A DNA stretch of 64,000 nt from Pontibacter ramchanderi (GCF_002846395.1 NZ_PJMU01000002.1:434001-498000), one strand, 5' to 3'. Shown: positions 37,506 through 46,093, counted from the first letter of the stretch. Notes: generated by a model from the sequence alone, not told the origin. Made by a program: numbers and translations.

Positions 37506-38318
37506 ATGAAAAGGATATTACCAGTTTTTCTTTTGCTAATCGTGGTGCTCTCTGGCTTTGCAGCCAAAGAGTCGCTTCGCACTATACCGAACGAAAGCTT
37601 TAGCGCGGGCGAGCTGCTAAAGTATAAAGTACACTATGGCCCCATTACAGCGGCCGAAGCAGTCATTGACATCGCACCAAACCTGCATCGCATTAACGAC
37701 AGGCCAACCTACAAAGCGACCGTGTATGGCAAGACCAGCAATTCGTTCGACCTCTTTATCAGAATCCGTGATACCTGGCAGTCGTACATCGACACTGCTG
37801 CCATCTTGCCGCAGCGCTCTTTCCGCAACATTGAGGAGGGCAGCTACCGCAAGCGCGAAACAGTGGACTTTAACCATTTCACCAACACCGCGCAGGTGGA
37901 GTCAAAAAGAAAGAACCGGGATAAAAGACAAAGCAGCCATAAGATCCCATCCGGCGCCCAGGACATCGTGAGCGGTTTTTACTATCTGCGCACCCTGGAC
38001 TACGACCGCTACAAGCCGGGCGATAAGTTCACGATCAAGGGTTTCTTTGATGAAGAGACATTTGACATGGTGGTGACCTACCAGGGCCGCGAAACAATTG
38101 AAACCAAGGCCGGCTCGTTCAGAGCGATTAAATTGGTGCCCCGTATGCCAAAGAACAAACTCTTCAAGGGAGAAGACGCGATTACGGTATACCTGTCAGA
38201 TGACAAAAACAAAATACCTGTACTGATATCAGCCAACATGTTTGTGGGAGCCGTGAAAGTGGACTTATATGAGCACAAGAATCTGAAGCATAAACCAGCC
38301 CTTGTGGCACAGAAATAA
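37506..38318 (+). CDS. DUF3108 periplasmic protein
   Basis: 270 residues with an N-terminal signal (MKRILPVFLLLIVVLSGFAA). The mature protein opens with SFSAGELLKYKVHYGPITAAEAVIDI, the typical DUF3108 start, and continues as a beta-rich domain to VYLSDDKNKIPVLISANMFVGAVKVDL. DUF3108 proteins are envelope proteins of unclear function. Monocistronic between recA and a two-component system. Confidence 0.88.
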   Translation: MKRILPVFLLLIVVLSGFAAKESLRTIPNESFSAGELLKYKVHYGPITAAEAVIDIAPNLHRINDRPTYKATVYGKTSNSFDLFIRIRDTWQSYIDTAAILPQRSFRNIEEGSYRKRETVDFNHFTNTAQVESKRKNRDKRQSSHKIPSGAQDIVSGFYYLRTLDYDRYKPGDKFTIKGFFDEETFDMVVTYQGRETIETKAGSFRAIKLVPRMPKNKLFKGEDAITVYLSDDKNKIPVLISANMFVGAVKVDLYEHKNLKHKPALVAQK

Positions 38319-38322
38319 ACAG

Positions 38323-38350
38323 AAAAGCCAGCCTTTACAGCTGGCTTTTT
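38323..38350 (+). terminator. Terminator of DUF3108 gene
   Basis: AAAAGCCAGC (38323-38332) pairs with GCTGGCTTTT (38340-38349), then T. Confidence 0.9.
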
Positions 38351-38422
38351 CATTGCCCAAAAACGAATGTTAAGAAAATATTATGATTTGGCTTCCCGCT
38401 CCTTCTATACCTTCCGAAATGA

Positions 38423-38430
38423 TATCTTTG
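38423..38430 (+). promoter_or_regulatory. Putative -7 box for two-component operon
   Basis: TATCTTTG, a perfect TAnnTTTG box; implies a leader of about 80 bases before the GTG start at 38516. Confidence 0.45.
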
Positions 38431-38515
38431 TCTTGAAATGGAAGCCATGAAACGACTTCCGGCAATAGTTATACCTGCTTGCTCGTAGCGGGCAGGAAAA
38501 CCTAATCAAAAAGAC

Positions 38516-39211
38516 GTGCAGACACCGAACCAAGCCCAATATAAAATACTGGTAGTTGATGACGATCCGGATATTGTGGAGCTGCTCCAGTACAACCTGA
38601 TCCGCGAGGGCTACGAAGTAGCGCAGGCCGAAAACGGCAAAAAGGCAATAGAGGTCGCGCATACCTTTAAACCAAACGTGATCCTGATGGACGTGATGAT
38701 GCCGGTAATGGATGGTATAGCCGCCTGCCGCCAGCTGCGCGAAGAGCAGGATTTCCGCCATACACACATCATCTTCCTGACTGCCCGATCGGAGGAGTTC
38801 TCCGAAGTAGCCGCTTTCGATGCCGGCGCCGACGATTTTATAACCAAGCCCATTAAGCCACGTGCCCTGCTTAGCCGATTGGCAGCCTACGCGCGCCGCG
38901 ATGCGCAGCAAGAGGAGCAGGAGCAAGTAATAGAGATCGGCGGATTGCGGATTGACCGCACCAGCTTTGCCGTGTACAAAGGTGAAGAACGGATTACGCT
39001 GCCAAAGAAGGAGTTTGAACTGCTGGCTTTCCTGGCCGCCACCCCGAACAAGGTATTTACGCGCGAAGAGCTGCTCAACAACGTGTGGGGGAGTGATGTT
39101 TATGTCATTGCCCGTACCGTGGATGTGCACATCCGGAAAGTACGCGAGAAGGTAGGCGAAAACCAGATCAGGACAATCAAGGGGGTTGGCTATAAGTTTA
39201 ACACCGATTAA
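38516..39211 (+). CDS. OmpR/PhoB-family response regulator
   Basis: 231 residues starting with GTG. Receiver domain (about 10-125): acidic pair VVDDDPD, phospho-Asp in VILMDVMMPVMDG, Thr in IFLTARSEE and Lys in FITKPIKP. A winged-helix DNA-binding domain (about 140-231) ends with VWGSDVYVIARTVDVHIRKVREKVG and IKGVGYKF. Paired with the histidine kinase whose ATG lies three bases after the stop. Resembles PhoB, but the stimulus is unknown and no pst genes are near. Confidence 0.95.
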   Translation: MQTPNQAQYKILVVDDDPDIVELLQYNLIREGYEVAQAENGKKAIEVAHTFKPNVILMDVMMPVMDGIAACRQLREEQDFRHTHIIFLTARSEEFSEVAAFDAGADDFITKPIKPRALLSRLAAYARRDAQQEEQEQVIEIGGLRIDRTSFAVYKGEERITLPKKEFELLAFLAATPNKVFTREELLNNVWGSDVYVIARTVDVHIRKVREKVGENQIRTIKGVGYKFNTD

Positions 39212-39214
39212 GAA

Positions 39215-40255
39215 ATGAACCTTAACTCCCGTACGCTTGCGCTTTTGCTATCGCTGGCAGTGGCCCTTGTGCTCACTGCCTTTTTGGCTTTAGCCAGTTA
39301 CTTTTCCTCACAGGGATTAATGGCGGCGCTTGTACTGGTGTTTATCTGCTGCTTCCTCCTGATCTATTTTTCTTATGAGGCGCTCGTGTTCCGCGAGATC
39401 AAGAACGTGTACTCCAGCCTGGAGAAAATAAAGAAACAGGAGTACCGCAAAGCAGAGGGACGCTCTTTGTTCACGGCCGACCCACTCCGAAAGATAAAAG
39501 ACGATATTTTCCAGATAGCCGAACGAAAGCAGCAGGAGATTGACGAGCTCAGACACCTGCAAGTGATGCGACGCGAGTTCCTGGCCGACGTTTCGCACGA
39601 ACTCAAAACCCCGATCTTCGCAGCGCAAGGCTTCATCCACACCTTGCTTGATGGCGCCATGGACGACCCCGCCGTGCGCGACAAATTTTTGCAGAAAGCA
39701 GCCAACAGCCTCGACGGCCTCGACACGTTGGTACAGGACCTGATCAGCATCTCGCAGTTTGAGAAAGGGGTCGTAAAAATGGAAAAGCAGGACTTTGACG
39801 CCGCGCAACTGGTACGGGAGGTGTTTGAGCAGCTGGAGCAGAAAGCAACAAACAGCCAGACAAAACTGCACTTACTGGATGTAGAGCCTGGCGAGAAAGT
39901 CATGATTCACGCTGATCCTAACCGTATCCGCCAGGTATTCATCAACCTGGTTGACAATGCCATTAAGTACGGACACGTTGGTGGCAATATCTGGGTGTCC
40001 TTTACAGAAGGCCGCAAGCGCTACACCATTACCGTGAAAGACGACGGCCCAGGTATAGCGCAGGAGCACATCAACCGCATCTTCGAGCGTTTCTACCGCA
40101 TCGACAAAAGCCGCTCACGCGACAAAGGCGGCTCCGGCCTGGGCCTTGCCATTTCCAAGCACATCATCGAAGCCCACCGCTCCTTCATTGCTGTAAAAAG
40201 CGAGCTCGACAAAGGGACCGTCCTGCGGTTCAAACTGCTGAAGGCGAAGGGGTGA
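39215..40255 (+). CDS. Sensor histidine kinase (PhoR-like)
   Basis: 346 residues. Two adjacent N-terminal transmembrane helices with almost no periplasmic loop, a short linker helix, HisKA dimerisation with the phospho-acceptor His in FLADVSHELKTPIF (about 130), and HATPase_c with N box FINLVDNAIKYG, G1 VKDDGPGIAQEH, F box IFERFYRIDKSRSR and G2 GGSGLGLAISKHII. Cognate to the upstream regulator. The lack of a sensor loop suggests sensing within the membrane or by partner proteins. Confidence 0.95.
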   Translation: MNLNSRTLALLLSLAVALVLTAFLALASYFSSQGLMAALVLVFICCFLLIYFSYEALVFREIKNVYSSLEKIKKQEYRKAEGRSLFTADPLRKIKDDIFQIAERKQQEIDELRHLQVMRREFLADVSHELKTPIFAAQGFIHTLLDGAMDDPAVRDKFLQKAANSLDGLDTLVQDLISISQFEKGVVKMEKQDFDAAQLVREVFEQLEQKATNSQTKLHLLDVEPGEKVMIHADPNRIRQVFINLVDNAIKYGHVGGNIWVSFTEGRKRYTITVKDDGPGIAQEHINRIFERFYRIDKSRSRDKGGSGLGLAISKHIIEAHRSFIAVKSELDKGTVLRFKLLKAKG

Positions 40256-40359
40256 TTCATTTAATTGTTATGATCCCAAAATAATTAGGGTTTAACTTTA
40301 GATAATGTATTTAATAGAATAGAAAAGCGGAGGCTATACCTTCTTTACCTCAAAACAAA

Positions 40360-40424
40360 CAGCAATTGACAATTAAAAAATTTAGCCATTTAACAATTCA
40401 ACCATTTAGAATTCCAACAATTAA
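40360..40424. repeat. AT-rich intergenic repeat of AACAATT words
   Basis: Shares words CAGCAATTGA, ACAATTCAACCATTTAG and CAACAATTAA with the spacer after moxR (32640-32701). Non-coding; lies between the histidine kinase gene and the pseudouridine synthase promoter. Confidence 0.5.
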
Positions 40425-40443
40425 TACCCCCATCAAATTTGCG

Positions 40444-40451
40444 TATCTTTG
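40444..40451 (+). promoter_or_regulatory. Putative -7 box of RluA-type gene
   Basis: TATCTTTG, 50 bases before the ATG at 40502; perfect TAnnTTTG. Confidence 0.5.
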
Positions 40452-40501
40452 CAGGCTACGTAGCTAAGGTATAGCTGCGCCCGTTTACGATACTGTTTAA
40501 C

Positions 40502-41215
40502 ATGAAATACCCGGTTTTTAAAGACCTGATCATATTCGAGAACGAGGACTTTTTGGTGGTGAATAAGCCGCCGTTTCTGGCCACCCTCGAAGACCGTACC
40601 CCAAACACCACCAACCTGCTTAAGCTGGCCAAGCAGCACAACCCCAACCTGCAGGCCTGCCACCGCCTCGACAAGGACACGTCGGGCTGCCTCGTGTTTG
40701 CCAAGAACCCAGAGGCCTACCGCCATTTGTCGATGCAGTTTGAGCACCGCGAGGTATACAAGGTATACCATGCCGTGGCCTGGGGGGTGCATAAATTCGA
40801 AGACCGGTTGGTGAACCGCTCCATCCTAGCAGGCGCCAAAGGTGTGGCGAAACTCACGCCACAGGGCAAGCCAGCCGAGACCTATTTTACCACCCTGGAA
40901 AGCTACAGTCGCCATACCTTACTGGAGTGTATGCCCGTGACGGGCCGCCTGCACCAGATTCGTGTGCACCTGGCTTTTTTGGGAGCACCTATCGTAGGTG
41001 ATGAATTGTATGGCGGAGAGCCCCTCTACCTGAGCAGCCTGAAGCGCAAGTTTAACCTGAAGCAGCAAACCGAGGAGCAACCACTCATCAAACGCTTTGC
41101 GCTGCACTCGCACACCATTGGCTTTAGGCTGATGAACGAGGAGCCAATCAAAATAGAGGCACCCTACCCGAAAGACATGGCCGTGCTCATCAAGCAACTT
41201 CGGCAGTACAGCTAG
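40502..41215 (+). CDS. RluA-family pseudouridine synthase
   Basis: 237 residues. Converts uridine to pseudouridine in rRNA or tRNA. The catalytic motif HRLDKDTSGCLVF (Asp is the nucleophile) is near residue 58, followed by KVYHAVAWG, the RluA-type LLECMPVTGRLHQIRVHLAFLGAPIVGDELYGG and a C-terminal HSHTIGF. It has no N-terminal S4 domain, so it is the short RluA/RluC-like type. The modified site cannot be told from sequence. Confidence 0.93.
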   Translation: MKYPVFKDLIIFENEDFLVVNKPPFLATLEDRTPNTTNLLKLAKQHNPNLQACHRLDKDTSGCLVFAKNPEAYRHLSMQFEHREVYKVYHAVAWGVHKFEDRLVNRSILAGAKGVAKLTPQGKPAETYFTTLESYSRHTLLECMPVTGRLHQIRVHLAFLGAPIVGDELYGGEPLYLSSLKRKFNLKQQTEEQPLIKRFALHSHTIGFRLMNEEPIKIEAPYPKDMAVLIKQLRQYS

Positions 41216-41237
41216 ACTTTTTGATAAAAGACTATGT

Positions 41238-41285
41238 GACAAAGGACAAAAGACGCTGGGCGAACCTGCATCTTTTGTCCTTTGT
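41238..41285. repeat. Stem-loop made from GACAAAGGACAAAAGAC repeat
   Basis: ACAAAGGACAAAAGA (41239-41253) and TCTTTTGTCCTTTGT (41271-41285) are perfect inverted copies with a 17-base loop. The 17-mer GACAAAGGACAAAAGAC at 41238-41254 recurs identically at 47368-47384. The position just after the pseudouridine synthase stop suggests it may act as a terminator. Confidence 0.7.
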
Positions 41286-41310
41286 TGTTTGGGCTCACCG
41301 AACTGCCCGC

Positions 41311-41353
41311 CTATACCTATACCTATACCTATACCTATACCTATACCTATACC
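41311..41353. repeat. (CTATAC)n hexamer tandem repeat
   Basis: Seven full CTATAC units plus one base, perfectly repeated over 43 bases, between two convergent genes. The unit contains TATACC, the word that is over-represented throughout the window. Copy number is likely to vary between isolates. Confidence 0.95.
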
Positions 41354-41411
41354 TTATTAAGCACGCAGAATTGCCTTCGAGCAACCTTTTACCAATCGGC
41401 CTCAACGAAAA

Positions 41412-41446
41412 AGTCCTTTGTCTTTTGTCAAATCGTCTTTTGTCAA
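41412..41446. repeat. Direct copies of GTCTTTTGTCAA
   Basis: GTCTTTTGTCAA occurs at 41420-41431 and 41435-41446, preceded by GTCCTTTG. It is the reverse-complement form of the GACAAAAGAC repeat family and abuts the stop of the quinone oxidoreductase gene. Confidence 0.6.
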
Positions 41447-41447
41447 G

Positions 41448-42428
41448 TCAATTGACCCGCAGCACGATCTTCCCGATGTTCTTGTTGGCCTCCATGTAGC
41501 CGTGCGCCTCGGTAGCGTCGGCCCAATCGAACACCGAGTCAACAACAGGTTTAATGGTCCCATTCTCGAACAGCGGCATGGCAAAAGCTGCCATGTCCTG
41601 CGTGAGTTTGATCTGGTAGTCGCGGGTGCGGGAACGGAGGGTAGAGCCGATCACTTGCAGGCGTTTTACCAGAATCTGGCGCAGATCGAAGTCCTCTACC
41701 TTGCCGCCTCCCAGGCTTGCCAGCAGCACCAGTCGCCCGTCGAGGCGCAGGCATTCGATGTTCTGCTTGAAATAGGGACCGGCAATGAAGTCCACGATCA
41801 CGTCCACCCCCTCTGAGTTGGTATGGGCCAGCACCTCATCTTCAAAAGGCACTTCGTTGTAGTTGATCGCTTTGTGGGCGCCCAGGTCCAGACAGGCTTT
41901 TACTTTGTTTTCAGATGCCGTTACCAGCACCTGAGCTTGGAGGGCACGGGCCAGCTGTATACCTGCCGTGCCTACCCCACTGGCGCCTGCGTGTATCAGT
42001 ATACGTTCCCCAGCCTGCAGCTTGCCCAGCCAGGAGATCGCCTGCCAGGCCGTCAGGAACACCTCAGGTATGGCAGCGGCTTCTTCCATGCTCAGGTTAT
42101 CAGGTATAGTCATGGCCATTTCTTCGTGTATCACGGCATACTCGGCATAGCCCCCGCCGGGCAGCAGGCCCATCACTTTGTCGCCTTTCTTGAACCGGGT
42201 ACAGTTTATACCTGCCTCCACCACCTCACCGGCCATTTCGAGCCCCAGCAGCGGACTTTCCCCTTTGGGCGGTGGGTATTTGCCTTGTCGCTGCAAGGTG
42301 TCGGCACGGTTGAGCGCAGTGGCCTGCACACGCACCAGCAATTCGTAGGGTTTGGGCAGTGGCTGTTCGTATTCGCCCAGCACCAGTTGCTCTGGTCCGC
42401 CTGGTTGCTTCACTAGGATGGCTTTCAT
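41448..42428 (-). CDS. NAD(P)H-quinone oxidoreductase (PIG3-type MDR)
   Basis: 326 residues, zinc-free medium-chain reductase. GroES-like part opens MKAILVKQPGGPEQLVLGEYEQP; LNRADTLQRQGKYPPPKGESPLLGLEMAGEVVE is the PIG3/quinone-reductase signature; the nucleotide motif is HAGASGVGTAGIQLA near residue 150; no catalytic zinc ligands are present. These enzymes reduce quinones or 2-alkenals with NADPH. Monocistronic, divergent from the blaI-type operon. The 3' end touches the repeat cluster. Confidence 0.93.
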   Translation of the reverse strand: MKAILVKQPGGPEQLVLGEYEQPLPKPYELLVRVQATALNRADTLQRQGKYPPPKGESPLLGLEMAGEVVEAGINCTRFKKGDKVMGLLPGGGYAEYAVIHEEMAMTIPDNLSMEEAAAIPEVFLTAWQAISWLGKLQAGERILIHAGASGVGTAGIQLARALQAQVLVTASENKVKACLDLGAHKAINYNEVPFEDEVLAHTNSEGVDVIVDFIAGPYFKQNIECLRLDGRLVLLASLGGGKVEDFDLRQILVKRLQVIGSTLRSRTRDYQIKLTQDMAAFAMPLFENGTIKPVVDSVFDWADATEAHGYMEANKNIGKIVLRVN

Positions 42429-42585
42429 ATCAGGTTACGGTTTGTTATTGGCTATACCTAAAGACGCCTCCTAAAAGTAGATGTTTCCTAGGGAAATGCA
42501 AAAGTGCGTTTGCGGGCCGCATGAACGCATTTATACCCGATCCAAAAAATATTTTATAAAAATCAACCCCTAACACTTGACCTTA

Positions 42586-42620
42586 TTACGAAACTTTCGT
42601 AACTATACGAAAACATCGTA
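42586..42620 (+). promoter_or_regulatory. Two operator dyads of BlaI-type repressor
   Basis: TTACGAAACTTTCGTAA (42586-42602) is a perfect 8+1+8 palindrome and TACGAaaacaTCGTA (42606-42620) is a second dyad with the same TACGA half-site. They end five bases before the repressor start codon, so autoregulation by the BlaI-like protein is likely. Confidence 0.8.
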
Positions 42621-42625
42621 GAACT

Positions 42626-42991
42626 ATGGAAAAGCTCACGCAACAAGAAGAGGAAGCCATGCAGGCGATTTGGTCGCTGGATGGTGGTTTTATAAAGGAG
42701 TTTCTGGAAAAGCTGGAAGAACCAAAGCCACCTTATACCACGTTGGCCTCTACGGTGAAGAATCTGGAAAAGAAAGGCTTTTTGCTAAGTGAGAAGTTCG
42801 GCAACACCTACCGCTATACCCCCATCATCAGAGAAGAGGACTACAAAAAGCGCTTCATGAAAGGCTTTGTGGGCGACTACTTCAAAAACTCCTACAAAGA
42901 GCTGGTGGCTTTTTTTGCGAAGGAAAAGCAGATCAGTGCCGAGGAGTTGAAGGAGATTATTGATATGATCGAGAACAAAAAGACAGATTGA
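42626..42991 (+). CDS. BlaI/MecI/CopY-family transcriptional repressor
   Basis: 121 residues. Winged-helix DNA-binding domain (about 1-75; LTQQEEEAMQAIWSL, PPYTTLASTVKNLEKKGFL) and a C-terminal dimerisation helix (EELKEIIDMIEN). Such repressors are cut or displaced when the partner M56 membrane protease receives a signal. Two TACGA-type dyads overlap the leader. The partner gene starts one base after the stop, a firm operon. Its signal need not be a beta-lactam. Confidence 0.95.
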   Translation: MEKLTQQEEEAMQAIWSLDGGFIKEFLEKLEEPKPPYTTLASTVKNLEKKGFLLSEKFGNTYRYTPIIREEDYKKRFMKGFVGDYFKNSYKELVAFFAKEKQISAEELKEIIDMIENKKTD

Positions 42992-42992
42992 T

Positions 42993-45344
42993 ATGCCGAC
43001 CCTGCTCCTATACCTGCTGAAAGCGAACGTGGCCCTGGTGCTCTTTTACCTGGCCTACCACCTGGTGCTGCGCAAGCTCACCTTTTACCACCTCAATCGG
43101 CTTTTCCTGTTGTTTGGCATTGTGTTCTCGGCCGTATACCCGCTGGTGGACCTCACCGAGCTGTTTAGCCGCCACGAAGAACTCGCTGTGGTGCAGAGCT
43201 ATGCCGTGGTGATCCCTGTCTGGACGTCCACCGCTATACCTGAGCAAGCTCCTGCATTCGACTACTGGTTGATACCTGTCGGGCTGTTCTGGATAGGCTG
43301 CGGACTGATGCTATTGCGGCTGATGGTGCAGTTTGTATCGCTTTACAAAATACACCGCGCCTCGGTGCCTGCTACTTACCAAGGGGTTGAATTCCGCAAG
43401 GTACAAGGTATAAGCGAGGCTTTCTCGTTCTGGAAAACCATTTACCTGAACCCCGCGCAGCACCAGTCACCCGAACTGGAATCGATCCTGCGGCACGAGC
43501 AGATACACGTGAATGGCTGGCATACCCTGGATGTGCTGCTGGCTGAGCTGAGCACCGTGTTTTACTGGTTTAACCCAGGGGTATGGCTCATGAAAAAGGC
43601 CATGAAAGAAAACCTAGAATTTATAGCCGACCAGCATGTTGTAGATGCTGGCGTCGATAGAGTAGCATACCAATACCTCTTACTGAAAGTTGTGGGCGCC
43701 ACACAACCTCAGCTTGCCAATCAGTTTAATTTCCCATCACTTAAACGAAGAATTGCCATGATGAACAAAATGCCCACAAATAAGACCAACCGACTCAGAC
43801 TGCTGGTTGTGCTTCCCCTCGTCACCGTGCTGCTGGTTGCTTTTAGGAGCGCCTCACCGGATGATATCACGAACTTGACGGAAGCCATACTTCCAACAGA
43901 GGAAACAGCTCAACAGGAAGCAAACCACACTGATGAATATGCAGCCTTCTATGCTCGCAACCCAGAGGTAAATAAAATCTCCTGGCGATCGAATGGAAAA
44001 ATAGTAGTAGCGCTGAAGTCCGGTGCTGAGGAGGTCTATACTTTTGGAGACAAGCAAAGTATGGCGGCGGCCGAGCAGAAGTACGGCGAATTACCTAACA
44101 CACCGCCTGTTGCCAGAAGAGATAGCCAAGACCAGGAGGCGAGGGCTAAAAAATTAGCCGAAGAACACAAGGCTTTTTATGCCCGCAACCCGCAGGTGAG
44201 GAAAATAGAATGGGTATCCAGAAATGAAATTAGAGTGCGTCTTGAGTCTACGGAAGAGATTTACAACATGGCCGACACAAAGAGTCGTGCGGCGGCTGAA
44301 AAGAAGTATGGTCAGTTCCCCTCAAGCCCTGGTCCAGCACAAGTTGTCACGAGAGCCGAGTTTGAATCTCAAAGAGATGACGCAGTACAGCAACAGAACA
44401 GTGAGCGCATTTTCTCACCGACGGACATTGGCTACTATCAGGACAGAAACAATCTTCCTGTGGACTACACCAACTTCTTAAAGAGGAACCCAACAATTGA
44501 TAAGGTTGGCTGGAAGATTCATCCAGAGAAAGGCCCGAAAGCAGTAGTGCTGTTCCTAAGATCGGGGTCAACTGAGATCTATAACCTGAATGACAAGGAG
44601 AGCATGGCTAAGGCAAAAAGCAAGTATGGCGAATTCCCTGGTATGCTACCGCCACCACCGCCTGTAATGATAAAAGATAAATTGCCACCGCCGCCACCGC
44701 CAGCCCCAGCTGCTCCAGATGCGCCACCAGCACCTGACAAAGAGGAGCTGATAGTAGGTATGCCAGAAGCAGCCCTATATTATATTGACGGAGTAGAAGC
44801 TAGCCGTGAAGCCGTACAAAAACTCGACCCAAAGACCATCCACAGTATAAATGTAGTCAAAGGGAACACCGCAGCAGAAGTATTTGGTAACAAAGCCTCA
44901 AAGGGTATTATCTCTATCGTAACTGAAAAGAACAAAGACTCTCATAAAGTACAGGAGTTAAACAAGAAAATGAAGAATCTGGTGCCACCACCGCCAGCGG
45001 CACCAGATGCACTTCCGGCACCACCGGCTCCGCCAGCACCAGGCGTTCTAGACCTACCAGAGAATGTGCTGTATTATATAGATGGTATGGAAGCTACAAA
45101 GGAAGCAGTTGAAAAACTTACCCCAAAGCAGATTTACAACATGAACGTTGTAAAGGCGGAGAGCGCTCAAAAAGCACTCGGCAACAAAGCAGCCAATGGC
45201 GTTATTTCCATAACGACGGAGGCAAACAAGAACTCAGAAAAGGTAAGGGAGTTCAACAGGAAGCTATTAGGAAGAGCAGAAGCCCGAGAACCTGGACATG
45301 AAAAACATAAAATTATTATATCAGAGTCTACTAATAAACAATAA
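42993..45344 (+). CDS. BlaR1-like M56 metallopeptidase with repeated sensor modules
   Basis: 783 residues. N-terminal membrane part with three helices, the zinc site HEQIH (168-172) and the downstream EFIADQHVV Glu, then a fourth helix near 275. Instead of a penicillin-binding sensor, the outer part has three copies of a 55-residue module (about 314-367, 390-443, 490-548; consensus FxxRNPxVxKIxW ... EEIYxxxDKxSxAAAExKYGxFP), a Pro-rich linker and two copies of a TonB-plug-like module (about 592-647 and 690-745; YYIDGxEA ... NVVK ... GNKAxxGxISIxTE). The peptidase probably inactivates the upstream repressor. The inducing ligand is unknown. Base composition changes after about 43.6 kb. Confidence 0.9.
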   Translation: MPTLLLYLLKANVALVLFYLAYHLVLRKLTFYHLNRLFLLFGIVFSAVYPLVDLTELFSRHEELAVVQSYAVVIPVWTSTAIPEQAPAFDYWLIPVGLFWIGCGLMLLRLMVQFVSLYKIHRASVPATYQGVEFRKVQGISEAFSFWKTIYLNPAQHQSPELESILRHEQIHVNGWHTLDVLLAELSTVFYWFNPGVWLMKKAMKENLEFIADQHVVDAGVDRVAYQYLLLKVVGATQPQLANQFNFPSLKRRIAMMNKMPTNKTNRLRLLVVLPLVTVLLVAFRSASPDDITNLTEAILPTEETAQQEANHTDEYAAFYARNPEVNKISWRSNGKIVVALKSGAEEVYTFGDKQSMAAAEQKYGELPNTPPVARRDSQDQEARAKKLAEEHKAFYARNPQVRKIEWVSRNEIRVRLESTEEIYNMADTKSRAAAEKKYGQFPSSPGPAQVVTRAEFESQRDDAVQQQNSERIFSPTDIGYYQDRNNLPVDYTNFLKRNPTIDKVGWKIHPEKGPKAVVLFLRSGSTEIYNLNDKESMAKAKSKYGEFPGMLPPPPPVMIKDKLPPPPPPAPAAPDAPPAPDKEELIVGMPEAALYYIDGVEASREAVQKLDPKTIHSINVVKGNTAAEVFGNKASKGIISIVTEKNKDSHKVQELNKKMKNLVPPPPAAPDALPAPPAPPAPGVLDLPENVLYYIDGMEATKEAVEKLTPKQIYNMNVVKAESAQKALGNKAANGVISITTEANKNSEKVREFNRKLLGRAEAREPGHEKHKIIISESTNKQ

Positions 45345-45460
45345 TCCAAAGCTATACCGGCTAGGATCACATTATTCTCGTTTCGAGGAAACAAAAAGTC
45401 AAGTGAGATAACTATACTTGTAAAAAGGCAGAAAACAGACTTAGATAATAGATTAGCTCT

Positions 45461-45499
45461 CAGGCAGTGGCGCAGCTTTGTGTCGCTGCCTGCTTTTTT
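45461..45499 (+). terminator. Terminator after M56 gene
   Basis: CAGGCAG (45461-45467) pairs with CTGCCTG (45486-45492), followed by six T; the inner part of the stem is imperfect. Confidence 0.7.
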
Positions 45500-45540
45500 A
45501 CACTATTCCTCTGTGTCACAGCATATTTCTACATCAAGTA

Positions 45541-45571
45541 TTGCATATCAAATAAAGACTTTCTATCTTTG
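45541..45571 (+). promoter_or_regulatory. Promoter of rplM operon
   Basis: TTG (45541-45543) and a perfect TATCTTTG (45564-45571) are 20 bases apart, the normal Bacteroidetes promoter spacing; leader of about 63 bases. Confidence 0.7.
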
Positions 45572-45637
45572 TGACCATTTTTCAAGAACCCTCGAGAAAA
45601 AATTAATTGTTAAATAAATCGCTTACAACCACCAAAA

Positions 45638-46087
45638 ATGGATCATTTAAGTTATAAGACCCTTACTGTCAATAAGAAGACAGCCAACAAAGGCTGGGTG
45701 ATTATTGATGCAGGGCAAGGAAGCTTGGGTCGCGTGGCGTCTGAAATCGCCAAGATCCTGAAAGGCAAGAACAAGCCTTCGTACACGCCAAATGCTGACT
45801 GCGGTGACAACGTGATCGTTATCAATGCTGATGACACGCGCTTCACTGGCCGCAAGTGGGACCAGAAGTATTACCTGACACACACGGGTTACCCAGGTGG
45901 TCAGAAGAAAACTTCTCCACGTGAGCTGAAGGCTAAATCATCAACGCTGCTCGTTGAGCGTGCGGTTCGTGGCATGTTGCCTAAAGGCCCACTAGGTCGC
46001 GAGCTTTTCCGTAATCTTCATGTTTTTGCAGGAAGCGAGCATCCATTTGCAGCTCAGCAGCCTAAAGAATTAACCCTCAACATCTAA
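45638..46087 (+). CDS. rplM: 50S ribosomal protein L13
   Basis: 149 residues, standard. Recognised by GWVIIDAGQGSLGRVASEIAKILKGKNKPSYTP, YYLTHTGYPGGQKK and the family signature VRGMLPKGPLGRELFRNLHVFAGSEHP. First gene of rplM-rpsI-rpsB-tsf; rpsI starts six bases after the stop. Confidence 0.99.
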   Translation: MDHLSYKTLTVNKKTANKGWVIIDAGQGSLGRVASEIAKILKGKNKPSYTPNADCGDNVIVINADDTRFTGRKWDQKYYLTHTGYPGGQKKTSPRELKAKSSTLLVERAVRGMLPKGPLGRELFRNLHVFAGSEHPFAAQQPKELTLNI

Positions 46088-46093
46088 TAATTA

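Noticed and set aside
41311..41353. Possible CRISPR-like array
   Set aside because: Units are six bases with no spacers, and no cas genes are in the window.
41221..41499. Open frame with repeated Tyr-Leu residues
   Set aside because: The repeats are only the (CTATAC)n array read in frame; the frame overlaps non-coding repeats and the end of the quinone oxidoreductase gene.
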